Of a stretch of DNA of 64,000 bases, positions 34,941 to 45,888 are shown one piece after another (positions within the stretch are counted from its first letter, which is position 1; the number at the start of each line of letters is the position of its first letter). A program made the translations under genes and the position numbers. The notes beneath the pieces were generated by a model. That model was given only the letters and a program-made list of their open reading frames with translations, did no database searches and was not told where the DNA came from. The stretch spans positions 310,001-374,000 of the forward strand of contig NJPS01000006.1 of NCBI GenBank assembly GCA_002946415.1, read 5' to 3'. Source of the DNA: Rutstroemia sp. NJR-2017a BVV2 (taxonomy: Eukaryota > Ascomycota > Leotiomycetes > Helotiales > Rutstroemiaceae).

Positions 34941-36347
34941 GATCCAGTCTTTTGCTAGATCAATTCGTCGATTGTGAAATTGACGAAGACAGGTCGTTGA
35001 TCTCCCTAAGCAGGCGTCTTCATCTCCTCAACAAAGATCAACACTCGTAAACACTCGCTCATCTGGTATGATATTCACTTCGTGCGCTCTTTGTGTCGTC
35101 GATTGGAATATTGTGTGACCAAGCCAAGCCAATACACTACCGTAAATTGCAAACATGCGAATGGGAAGAAGTAAAGAAGAAGGACAGAAGAAAGCTAGGC
35201 TTTTCTCCTCTCTCCAAGCCCCCTCTCCTCTCTACACTAAAAACAAAAACCACCCCAGAACAATGTCGCACAGCATCCTCAACCACAAATTGCGGGGAAA
35301 AAGTGATAATCCTCACCTGCAGGCTGCACCTCGTGATCAAGTCAGCTAAGCTACAGGGCAGGGATTCCTAGGTACATCTCATTACCTCGAAGCGCTCTAG
35401 ATGTAAGCCCTGAGGGTACTTAGTAGAAGCTGACTGATCGTTTTATTTGCATGAAGCCTAGCTACCCAAACATCCCAAAAATACCCGAGAGTGTGTTTAG
35501 CATTTCCTTTTTCTCCTAGGGAAGAACACCGGAGATTTCAAGCTTTTCTTTTCCTTTCTTTTTCTTGGTGAAAGAATTTTTTTGCAGGCCATAGGGCAAC
35601 GCGTAAATCAGCCCCATTTGTCATGAGCATTTCCTTTTCCTTCCCTCCTTGGATCTTTGGAAGCCTTTGCCGAGTGAGGTCAGACGTTTCCCCATCCTCG
35701 TATTCTTCAAAGCCTTCTAGAATAAACCATAATCATCCTGATTTATGCACTAGCATGCCCAGCTTGTCATTTGGCAGAGATGAATGGATGAGACGCTGAG
35801 CGCCAAGGACGAATAGAGGAACCCTGGTTCAGTTGTGATCTGCAGAATGCGGGGATGGGGTAGCAACAATGTGTGCGCTGTGTGTACAGCACCTGGCTGG
35901 GACAATGGACATACAGCAAATTGAGACTACAATCCTTGCGCTATATGAGATGAGAGTAATATGCTCCCGTCCAATAGACTTTGGTGATTATTGGTCTTGG
36001 CATTATTCTCGTGCATGGATGCTAACTGCGAAGGCATTGTTGGAAGGGTAGACTATTCTCAGTGAGCGGAAAACGGAGATGGTACCGAGCGAAGCAGAAT
36101 AACTGGTTTCGTCGGAAGCCACCGAGCTCATAGTAGCTGTGATACGTGCTGTTAGTTCGAAGCTAACTGGTTCATCTTTCCCAGAACAGCGGTAAGCTGC
36201 TGCCTAATTCCCTCCTTCAAGGTCCACAGGCCGGGGAAAGAGAACCACAATCCGAATTGGTGGAATTGGTGGAATCGCCCACGGAACACGAACGACAACG
36301 CCCATATAGGTTATAATTTTTTTGGATTTACTCCTCATGAAGGCTCT
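34941..36347. other. intergenic, nothing recognised
   Basis: 1.4 kb with no recognisable coding sequence; contains T-rich tracts around 35.5 kb. Confidence 0.45.
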
Positions 36348-37891
36348 CTAGACACTAATAGTCTTGAACACATTAAAGTTTTCTCCTGTTCCTACCAACG
36401 TACCCGGGATCTGCGGATGCCAATGAGCCTCCTTTACCTTCGCCATGTAATGCACAAACAACAATTGCGGCGGGACATCATTGACACCACCTGTATCTCT
36501 ACTCTCCTCGTCGTCCAATTCGACAGCCAGATCCCAAAGCGTGAGAGTATCATCACCCGCGGCAACCGCCACAATACTATCATCCGTCGGATGCCATTCC
36601 ACACTCGTGATCTGCTCTTTGTGGAAATTGAAGCTAGCCACGGGCGTCGGTCTAGATGGCGCAGAAGTATTGCTCGGCTTCCACTGTCGGAGATCCCAGA
36701 CGGCCCAGACGCCATCATCGGCACCAGATGCCAGTAGATGGGAAGTTTGACGCGACCAAGACATTACGTTCACGTCGGTTTCGCTCACTTGCACCGTGAG
36801 TGCTGCGGTGCGGCTTTTGCTTCTTATGTCCCAAACTTTAATGGTTCCATCACTAGAGGCAGATGCGAAAACGTTCTTTTCTGAGGGACTCCATTGGAGT
36901 TCTTCGATACTTCCTGTATGGCCCGTAAATGGCCTGGAGTCAACCTGCCAGCCTTCTCCTGCGGTACGTGTCGTTATGTAGATTTTGCCGTCATTGTCTC
37001 CTGTCACTAGCTTTCCGGTAGATATCAGAGGCGACCAATCGACTGCATATCCTTCTGATTTATGCATCCGAAGGGTAGAAAGGGGTTTGTTTTGCTGTGG
37101 CGTAATAATAGTACCTGGGGTATCAAAAGAAGAAAGGTGAGGGGTCACATCGTGAATGAGGACTTGACCTGCTTCAGTCATTGAAGCCGTCAGGGTAGTC
37201 GGCGGCCGCGATGAATCGGCTGCTGGAATTTGGTGTGCGCGTATTCTGTTTGTAGTTGAGTTGAGGGGTATTGAAGCAGACTCGAGTATAGGATCCGAAT
37301 CTTCGTCGTCGTCGTCGTCTGAATCGTCCTCATCCTGCTCACGCTCCATCCTGCTCAAGCCACTGAACTTCAGAATCATCAATTGATTCTCCTTCTCTCG
37401 TTTGCTTTCCGCTTGTGTTCCTGCCACGGCATACATGGTAGCAGGGTAAGTTTTCCGGTTGTCGCCCAAGTTATCCTTAATTATGTCGAAAGAAAGACAA
37501 GGCCAAGGCGTACTTAAAGCATGAAGCATCTCGTAGGTCGAAACATCTGGTGACAGTGTCTGTCCAGGTTCCAGTTTATGCCTCCCAACTATGAAAGTCT
37601 GCTGGTCCACTTCCATGGCCTCTGAAAACCTATTAGCATAAATTTCGCAATAAATCCAACCCAAACAGATCAGATTTGCACAAGCTCACCGGCTGCCTCG
37701 TCTGCCTCCCTCTCCGCATCAGGCCTTCCATCAACACCCGCTTCCAAAATTTCATCCTCACTCTCATACTCGTCCTCAAATTCATCCTCGAACTCTCCCA
37801 CGCCGTCGTCCAACGCCGGCTTTTCCGGTCTCTCCCCAGCCTTTAGAGAGGCGCCAACGTTCTCATCATCCTCTGCTGGCCGTTTTGACAT
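36348..37891 (-). CDS. rrb1: ribosome assembly protein Rrb1 (GRWD1-like)
   Basis: Exons 37891-37690 and 37621-36348; 491 aa, starting MSKRPAEDDENVG; an in-frame ATG 27 nt upstream (37918) is the alternative. A strongly acidic N-terminus (EFEDEFEDEYESEDEI) is followed by the histone-binding-type N-helix (QTFIVGRHKLEPGQTLSPD, YEMLHALSTPWPCLSFDII). A second acidic run (DSDDDDDEDSD) comes next, then WD40 repeats (GYAVDWSPL, FTGHTGSIEELQWSPSEKNVFASASSDGTIKVWDIR, VEWHPTDDSIVAVAAGDDTLTLWDL). Rrb1 is the dedicated chaperone of ribosomal protein uL3 in nucleus and nucleolus. It is divergent from mitoribosomal bS6m (216 bp apart). Confidence 0.93.
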
Positions 37892-38107
37892 CTTGAAAGG
37901 ATTGCCGAAAAAGTCCAATAATTGCGACCTTTTTCCAAAAATTTATAGACGGATTGTGGGGGTTTTCTTATCGAAAATCGCAATCGCATTCCCATGTCGA
38001 AATAAATTTTTTAGCGTCGGGATTCATGAACTCCGATGTCGTCGACAGACATGAATTAACCTCGACTGCGGGCGCATTTGCATCAAATATCGAATGCATA
38101 TCCAGAG
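37892..38107. promoter_or_regulatory. shared divergent promoter, rrb1 / bS6m
   Basis: 216 bp between two start codons. Contains CAAAAATTTA at 37936-37945, similar to the RRPE element (AAAAATTTT) found upstream of yeast ribosome-biogenesis genes, and a second AAATTTTTT run near 38003. A regulatory role is inference only. Confidence 0.4.
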
Positions 38108-38590
38108 ATGTTGTACGAGCTGATAGCAATTGTAAGTGTTCACCAAAACTTAATCTCTCTGCATTTGCTGATACATCTTTAGGTTCGACCCGGCAACCTC
38201 AACGAGGTGAAGGAGTATGCCTTTCAACTCATGCCTCCGCCTCCATAAATCAGAGAACTAACCTGACATTTTCTGGATAGAATCGCCCGTACTGCAGGCT
38301 CCCTCGTCCTCCGATCTGGCGGCACTATTCGAGGAATACGTAACTGGGGCATTTCAAGTCTACCTAGACGCACGCGGAAACATCAAGCACAATACCAAGA
38401 GGGACATTACTTTGTTATGAGATTTGATGCATCGAGCAAGACACAGAATGATGTGCGGAACACGTTAGGTTTGGATCCTCGGATGATTAAGTTCAGTTCG
38501 GTCAAGTTGGGAGATGGGACACTAGAAAGTTTGAGTAAGGTCGGAGGAGCGATTCCTTGGACGATGGAAGAGATGACGCAGGCAAATTGA
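38108..38590 (+). CDS. mrp17: mitochondrial small-subunit ribosomal protein bS6m
   Basis: Three exons, two of them tiny: 38108-38131 (24 nt), 38183-38214 (32 nt) and 38281-38590; 121 aa. The translation starts MLYELIAIVRPGNLNEVKE, the S6 first strand, and continues IARTAGSLVLRSGGTIRGIRNWG, LPRRTRKHQAQYQEGHYFVMRFD and VRNTLGLDPRMIKFSSVKLG. This is the complete S6 fold order. Intron phases (0 and 2) agree. S6 binds the small-subunit rRNA with bS18 in the mitoribosome; like other fungal bS6m there is no obvious cleavable presequence. Because of the tiny exons the gene is easy to miss. Divergent from rrb1. Confidence 0.92.
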
Positions 38591-38827
38591 TGTGTGGGAA
38601 GGATATCACTACGAGCTGTAACAATATGACTGCACTTGATAAAGGAAATGGCATTGCATCAGAACATGGATGCCGAATATGCATACATGGCGATGAGGGT
38701 ATGGAAATTCGCTATTGGCTTGTATGGTCTAAACGCCAAGTTGTTACCAGGAACGCCATAGCCGCAGTGATGCATCGCTGCAAATGAGATATGAGAAAAG
38801 CACCCAGGTGCTTGGCTGAGATGCCGT

Positions 38828-40410
38828 TCAGTCGGTCTCCATTGTGTCAACTCCTTCCCCATCGCCCCTATTCTTCTTTGCCCAAGCAACGAATTCGTCA
38901 ACCACGCTTGGCCATGCCCCATCTTCATTCCAGAAGCCTAGACTGGGATCCTCCATTGTTCTGAGGTGGAACATATAAGTTTGGTTCCACATGTCTCTGT
39001 TGACAGTCTTTGACCAATTTTGCTTGAGGAAATCCGTCCACAACTTGAGCCAATCCGTCGAGCCAGTCTGCCAGACTTTGCCAGGTGGGGCGAACAAGAG
39101 GTCCCAATAAACCATAGCTGTTTCGAGTGAAAGAGCTTTCTGTCCCTTTTCCTTTGCACACATGAAAGTATTCCTGTACACTCTCTTAAACAATTCTTCG
39201 TCAGTAGACAGCGTTGCGACAGCATGTGCAAGATACGCTTTTTGTTTAGGTATGGTATCTAGTCTTACACGGTGTTAGTCGTTTCGTATGAGACTAAAGG
39301 GGAGACTTACCCAAGCTTTTTCCATCCATCAACAAATCCCTCTCTTGACATCTCCCCTATAGCTGGCGCCTGAATGATTTCACAAGGTAGCAAAATTTCG
39401 GCATTTTCTAAATTGAGCCCAAGGTCGTCGGCGAAATATCTCATAGTCCCCTCTACGGTAACGATATCTGGTTCATCGTTCGGACCTAATAAAGTGCTGA
39501 TTAGTCTTGGAACTCACAGGTGTATGGATATATGTTGCTGAATATACGTACTTCTGTAGCTATCGAACAGTTTGGTCAACGACTCCTTTTCTTTTGCCTG
39601 GGGAGGACCACCAAGACCGCTTGCTTGAAAATAACTGTTTGTAATTCTGGTGTTAGTAACATGACCGAAGCTCAAATTCATGCCTGATGCTTTTTGCGAC
39701 GTGGCAGCCGCGGGAAGTGAGGTATATCCGCTATATCTGGTTGGGTTGGAAATTGCAGGCACTTGTACAATGGGCGATGTCCCCGATGGTAGAGCTGCCC
39801 TCCATGATTCTAGAGATCGCGAGGCGTCGGCTCGGCTTTGGGCGAAACTCAGAGCTGGAGGCGGGGCTCTCCCATCTGGTGGAATATCTGAAGATATACT
39901 AGCCCATGATGTGGGCTCCCAACGTGCCGGATTCTCTCTCTGCTCGAAAGGTCTCGAATGTATGGTTGCCTCTACTTCCGATCCTCGCATACCTTGGCCT
40001 ACCGCAATGTTGAATCTCGCGAATCCAGCCTGAGGATTTCCTTGAGGAAATTGCGAGGTATCGTCCCTACGCGGAGCAACGACTCGCCGCCCGTTTTCCA
40101 TGTCGTTCTTTGACCCTTTCGAAGCTGGAATAATGATAATTATGATAGAGATATATCCGTTGGGGTTTTGTCTGCGTAATATATGTAGCAAAATGAATGT
40201 AAAGCTCACCTATCGCAAGCAGCTTCAACTTTCCAACCAGACGCTTTCAGAAACTATAAAGGCAAGAGACTGTTAGTTGGTTGCTCTTGCTCAGAGACGT
40301 AGGGAGCATGTAAACAGTTCGTCACTCACTCTTGCCGCGGTACGTTCCTGCACTCCAGTAATTTGCATAAATTGGCTCAGCGAAGAGCGCTGAGATGCCG
40401 AAGGAGGCAT
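38828..40410 (-). CDS. dcn1: Dcn1-like cullin neddylation factor
   Basis: Five exons: 40410-40330, 40253-40210, 39634-39552, 39485-39311 and 39263-38828; 272 aa. The UBA-like domain comes first (SSLSQFMQITGVQERTAARFLKASGWKVEAACDSYFQ). The PONY/DCN domain follows (LTKLFDSYR, NDEPDIVTVEGTMRYFADDLGL, LLPCEIIQAPAIGEMSREGFVDGWKKLG, RNTFMCAKEKGQKALSLETAMVYWDLLF, WNEDGAWPSVVDEFVAW). Dcn1 is the scaffold E3 that helps Ubc12 attach Nedd8 to cullins. The intron between exons 2 and 3 is 575 nt, far longer than others here, and holds a long open frame that runs into exon 3 (see findings), so an isoform without the UBA domain or with an insert is possible. Confidence 0.92.
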
Positions 40411-41118
40411 ATTGATAGGAATGCAAGAACGAGAGTCTTGCTTGTGCGACCAGATATGGGAGTGTGAAATGGCGGGGTTTGTCACTACGTACGGCTTTTG
40501 GTCCCGCAGCTGTCGCAATTAAAGTTCAATGATGATTGTAAACTCCGGCTGGAACTGATCTTATCATAAGCGAAAAGTTTTTATCCTGAAGAGAATCTTA
40601 TACCGAGGCCGACTAACTAACCACGGAGAGGAAATAGGTAGTTCTTATAGTCTATGTGGTTCCGTACTAACTACAAAATACAACAGGTAGGTCCGAGACT
40701 ACAGAAGAGGAATAATGAGCTATTCTTGTAGGAGGTGAATATCTCATTGTCATACATACCTTATGGCCCTGCAACAGTTCTTGTGTCTGCCGTTCGATGC
40801 AAATCAAAAGGAGATGAGAAGCAGAACATGTCTAAGCACCCACCAGGACGTGGACAGATGAGATTATTTATACACATATTCAATGTGACAGCATCAGTTA
40901 AGAACTTTGCAATTAAAAAGAACAGCTTTTAGCACAAACATGGTATCGCTAGAACGAATCCTCATTAACCTAGGCGTCAACTGATCGTCACGTCCACTTC
41001 CCATGGCCCTGCTGCCTTCAGATAACATTATGTATACAATCAACCAACCCTGCTATAAGTACTAGACTGCACCTCCCTCAAATGAATGCAATGTACAACG
41101 CCGCAATTTAATTCACAA
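40411..41118. other. intergenic, nothing recognised
   Basis: 5' side of dcn1 and 3' side of mvp1. No coding sequence recognised. Confidence 0.5.
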
Positions 41119-43490
41119 CTAATCCTCCATAGGCATACTTTCCAGTTCTTCTTGCAGCTGCTTCCAATTATCCGCTTGAAGCTCGGAATACTTTACACGC
41201 TCCTGTGCCCAATCTTGATTCAGGCGACTAATGTGGTATTGTGTTGATTGAAAGAAGCTGAGTTCATCTCTGATACATTCTTTGATGAAGATTCCTCGTG
41301 CATGTTGGGCCACAATTGATTCCTTGTCCTTTGGGTTTGTTAGCATATCATACGTGTAGCGGAGATTATGGACATTACCCGAATGATAGACTCAGTTACT
41401 TTCTCCATTTCCCCTGGTTTTACCAAGCCTTCTGGCTTGGCTCGTATCGCTTGGAGCTTTGCCTCGTTGTTCTCGATTCTGCGCTCCAAGTACGGTATAT
41501 TATCTTTGTCATAGCGATCGCGGCGATCGAACAAATCTCTCATGCTCACGAGAGCATCTCGCTGCCGCTTAAGATCTTCCAAGACACCTTGATCCCAGGC
41601 TTTAGCTTCATCTTCAAGAAGACTTTGGCTATTAGAAAGATGCTTTGCAGTCGCATGGAGACCTTCGTTCAGCAGGGGTACTTCATTCGTATCAATAGCA
41701 TAGGTATCTTGAGATGCATCTGTTAAAGATTGAAGTGATAGTGCTATGCGCAGTGAATCGGCTGCAAGTCCTTCGTTCCGTTTTGCCAGTCGGTCCATGA
41801 GAGTACACATGTTTATGTATATCTCAGCAGATCGTCGTATGCCTTGCCGGGTCTGGGCGAAGAGGTCGTTGAGAGTAGGAGGTAAAGAGTCTTCAAGCCC
41901 CGGAGGAAGTGGTCTTCCTACGAATTCTTCTTGGACAGAAATCGTGGCTTGCTTTCGCCAAACCGCAAGTTCCTGATGCTAATTAGCCTGGATTTAGCGA
42001 CGACAGATTCAGATAAGAAGAATTTTTATCTTACCGTTGGGACAGTCAAGAACATTATCACCAGCTGCTCTTGGCTGAGAACAGGATGTCTGACCAGGGC
42101 ATTTGAGAAGCGGACAAGACCTCTCCTCCGCTTCTCGATGAATGAATTGTCAGCAACAAGATGATTACCGTTAACTAGAAAGATATTTAGTCATCGATAT
42201 ACACTGTCTCAGGAGCTCTGTACGTACCTGCAACTCTCTTCGGGGGTAGAAGTGGCAATTGTCTGAAAGGAAATCTCTTATGCAAGCAGTCCAATAACCA
42301 GACGAAATCACTATATCTTCTTACAACCTTACTTCCCCTTCGAGCAGAGGAAACTTGATAATTATGGTGTTGGAACATAAACATGCCTTCCTTTTCCGGA
42401 AGCAGGTTGACAACTATTGTTTCCTCAACGCCAGTGCCCGTTACTCGACCGCCACCAAAGGTACGAGCTGGTGCCGTAGATTCTGGCCGTTCACCTTCAT
42501 TGCCGTCCCTACCGAAGCCTCCAGCTCCGCCTGTAGGTGGAGTTGCCGAGTTATTGAAGTTGGTGTTTGTCTCATAAGATCCCCAGCCTGCAGTCGCCGG
42601 TTCTGTTGGAGCACTTCTTGATTGTTGGTTTCGATTTCCATTTGAGTTGTCGCCTGTCGAAGTGGTGGTGAAATCGCTCGCAGTTCTTGGAAGTTCTCGT
42701 GTCCCATTGCCTGCCGCACCATTGGATCGAGGACTTGCATGATTATGACCTTTATGAAGTGCCGGGCTACCCCATGGGTCAGCCTCTGGATAATCAAGAG
42801 AGTCTTTGCGTATCATTCCGGTCCTCTGAGGCGACACAGAAGCCGGTGCAGGCGGTGGTGTGGCTGGCCTTTGAGGCGGCTCCGCGGCTGGTTCTTCTAT
42901 GGTAGGCGGATCTGATTTTGATGTGGATAATGTTGTCAAGCCTGGAAGCTCGGGCACTGGAAGATCTGCGCATTCATCTAATCAGCACAACTAAAAGCAA
43001 TTCATGAATGAAAGCACTGACTCCTTCGCCTCTCGTCCACTCCGTCAAGTGTGATATCTTCTCCTTCCTGAGCCAAGCCAATCAACGCCAACACTACATT
43101 GAACTCGTTTCTGCCGATATCATGCAGCTGCCCATTCGGCGCAATAGTCGTCATTATACGGCTTTGATCATCAGCCCCTAACTTTGCAGCACTGAGAACT
43201 TTCGCGACACCAGCACTGCTTAGCTTTCCTCCTGTGTCGTTGCCATCTTTAAGAACCTCGTCGAAAATATCAACGTAACTATCTGGAACATCAGAGGTGG
43301 GGAGCAAATTCTTCAGGAGGTCTCCGCGCGCAGCCTTCTTTGGAGCTGGCATGTCCCACGGCGAGCCACCAGAGACATCATCATCGTCTGCGAAGAGTGA
43401 AGATCCAGGCGTTGGACTATCGTCGTCAAACAGAGAAAGTCGCGACTTCGAGGGGTTCGGTGCTGCGACAGGTTCTCCAAACAGCGACAT
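41119..43490 (-). CDS. mvp1: sorting nexin Mvp1 (PX-BAR)
   Basis: Five exons: 43490-43022, 42965-42228, 42174-42035, 41972-41379 and 41328-41119; 716 aa. The first donor is the less usual GTCAGT. The N-terminus has the Mvp1 EH-like region (VDIFDEVLKDGNDTGGKLSSAGVAKVL, NEFNVVLALIGLAQEGEDITLDGVDERR). A disordered Pro/Ser/Asn-rich linker is followed by the PX domain at about residues 335-450, with the PI3P-binding RRYSDFVWLL and PLLPPKR. The BAR coiled-coil region fills the C-terminal half (LMDRLAKRNEGLAADSL, RDALVSMRDLFDRRDRYDKD, ESMPMED end). Mvp1 binds PI3P on endosomes and works in retromer-independent recycling and vacuolar protein sorting. Confidence 0.93.
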
Positions 43491-43824
43491 GATGCCCCAG
43501 TTCGATTTCAAAAAGAAAATATATGTACAGTAAATGGGAATTGAATGGTTGTATTCTCGTAACGTCGTTATCAAACTGATTATGGTTTCTCGAACTTGGA
43601 AAGCATGGAAGCTCTAAACGCGGGAAAGCTTGGACATTTGCTCACTCATGTAAGGTTACGGAGTAGCTCATAAATAGCATGCCTGTCGGCACAAGGTCCC
43701 ACTGAGTTATCTGTACATGCATACAACTGATCCATAATGAGGGGGGAAATGCATCATCAGAAGTCATGTGTACTCAAGATTGATTATCTGTATGCATAGT
43801 GCGCTCAAAAATTTTTTTTTTCGT

Positions 43825-44234
43825 TCACTTCTTGTTAGCTGGAGGCAGTTGGAGGATGCCCATTTGACAGTTCTTAATCTTACCGAAGGGGCACCATTTA
43901 AAGGAAGCATAACTGGCAAAAGATCACACAGGTAAAACATATAGGTGGAAATTGTTCTTACCACATGCTGGAACTCATGCGGTTTACTATGACTATGTAC
44001 GAAAGCATATAGCTTCCACCAATCAGCCGTTCGTTACTATTTACCGTAAAGCTCAGGATTCTTGATCGACCGCATCGCCGCATTCAAGACAAACTCGGTT
44101 GCAGTTAAGCTTGAAGAGGGAGTAAGATCGTGCCGGGAGACGACTACACTTTCTTGTAACAGAATGCAGGATACACACCGTTCTCCTTGCCAAGAGATCC
44201 CTGCCCCATCTGTATTGTAGCTCGACGTAGCCAT
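43825..44234 (-). CDS. candidate small gene, about 100 aa, unknown
   Basis: Proposed exons 44234-44045, 43986-43962 and 43912-43825; introns of 58 and 49 nt with GTAAAT/TAG and GTAAGA/CAG ends. Phases agree through to a TGA at 43825-43827, giving 100 aa. The middle exon is only 25 nt. The protein starts MATSSYNTDGAGISWQGERC and ends with a Cys- and Lys-rich segment (FKWCPFGKIKNCQMGIL). The total of six cysteines, mostly near the ends, might form a metal or disulphide site. No family recognised. A further GTAAGA lies inside exon 3, so the 3' end is uncertain. It sits between mvp1 and uL15m on the same strand and could be a chance model. Confidence 0.4.
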
Positions 44235-44289
44235 TTGTTCTTTTTATACATGTGATATATGTACTGTAGTATACAAGTAATCCCACTCC

Positions 44290-45289
44290 TTACCATATCC
44301 TATTTTCTCTTGCGACAGCGGCCGTTCCTGTCTTCTTGGACTTCCTGTGGAATTTACCCGTTCGTGGTGGCTTGAAGAACAAACTTGGTCCTTGACCTTC
44401 TTCCACTGTGTGACTCAGGTAACCGCGGTGCGCCGGATCTCTATAGTACTCTATGTCTTTACGACTTGTCGGATCCGGTAAGCGATAGGAAAATGGTGAT
44501 GAGTTCGAGAACGCGGCGTCCAGAATCGGTGAATTGGCCAAACTAGCATCTGCTGAGGAGAGTGGGGTAAAGCTAGACACAGATTCGCCCTTGAGGATTC
44601 GTCGAATTGCTGGCTTTGTATAGAATCTTGTTGTAACCTTCCCTCCAAGCGCCTCAACGGCCTCGATAGCAGTTGCAGACGCCCTAGATACCAAAATATT
44701 GATAGGTGTCTTCAAATCATCCCTTCCTCTAGCCAACAGCTTTACCCCGTCTTTCACACCATGCAGACATCTAGACTCCGCGAGCTCTTTAATGGTAATG
44801 GGTCGAGTAGGATCAATCCGTCCTTGGTCGATCCATGATTGTATACGGTCTAGGTTAATTGGCGACATTTCAACCGAGAATCTAAGTACTATGTCAGTAA
44901 CCATCAAGCTGTAAGAGTCCGCCGAAGAACTAGTCCTACTAGAAGAACAGCCTACGACAACAAAAGATGCAAGAAACTTCGTACTGGTTTTCAAATCCTC
45001 TTTTGCCTTGCACAATTTCCTGTGGAGTTTGACCTCCCTGAAACCTCGCTGGGACTTTTCCATGCTGCTTCTGACCCTTATGACCGCGCCCTGAGGTTTT
45101 TCCTTTACCTGATGACGGACCGCGACCTCGACGAATGCGTTTATTGTATGCCCCACGGTTATCCGACAATGATCCTAGAATCGAAGCATTTCGAACTTGC
45201 AGAAGGGGTGCCAGAAAGGCAGCCAGAGGGGTCGATACAATTGGCGCAGAACGACAGAATGCCGAGAGGGTAGGCAGCCGCGGTGGCAT
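44290..45289 (-). CDS. mrpl10: mitochondrial large-subunit ribosomal protein uL15m
   Basis: Exons 45289-44985 and 44881-44290; 298 aa. The donor GTACGA is confirmed by the join [23 protein letters not shown], the expected uL15m wording. The presequence (residues about 1-32, [20 protein letters not shown]) is followed by the rRNA-binding Gly/Arg/Lys-rich block [23 protein letters not shown]. Next come the [31 protein letters not shown] region and the L15 signature [22 protein letters not shown]. The C-terminal extension is basic, as in fungal homologues (yeast MRPL10). Divergent from the CAP10 gene. Confidence 0.93.
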
Positions 45290-45888
45290 CGTGCGAGGAA
45301 TAGGGTGTTGTGAATGTCCTCATATCAAGATTTTTGAGGCTCGAACAATTATGGAGATAGAGCTAGATGAAATTGCAGCCTCAGGACAGAAGATTGTTGA
45401 TTGCCTCGTGGGGTTGTGTTGCTCGAGCGTAACAGCAGCAGAGAACAATAGTTGCTGCTTTAGGCGCAAAATTCTTCTTCGTATCGGATAAAGTCCCAAC
45501 CCCCCTGCATATTAGGCACGATTCTTGCGAAGCAATATCCCTAAAGTCCCTGCGGAGTGAGCTAGCCGATTTCGCTATAGTTCTCCTGTCGAATCCTAAT
45601 CCAACAGATCAGACCAGGCCTGGACTAGACCCAGGAGTAGAAGCCGCCTTATCGGACTGTCTTTCTTTTCGCTTCTCCTGTCGCTCCCAATTCTTGAGGT
45701 TCATACGATTTTCCACCATCATTAGGAAACTCACCACTTCCTATAGTACTCCTTCAATGGCCCGTTCTCAACTATCATTCTCGTCGATTAATCCTTGACC
45801 AAGCTTGTGTCTGTGTTCAGATGCGCATGTTACAAGATAAATCGAAAATAACAGAGAGCCAACTAGGAACAGCCAGCTAAACATCACC
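45290..45888. other. divergent intergenic region, uL15m / CAP10 gene
   Basis: 599 bp between start codons; no coding sequence recognised beyond the leaders. Confidence 0.5.
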
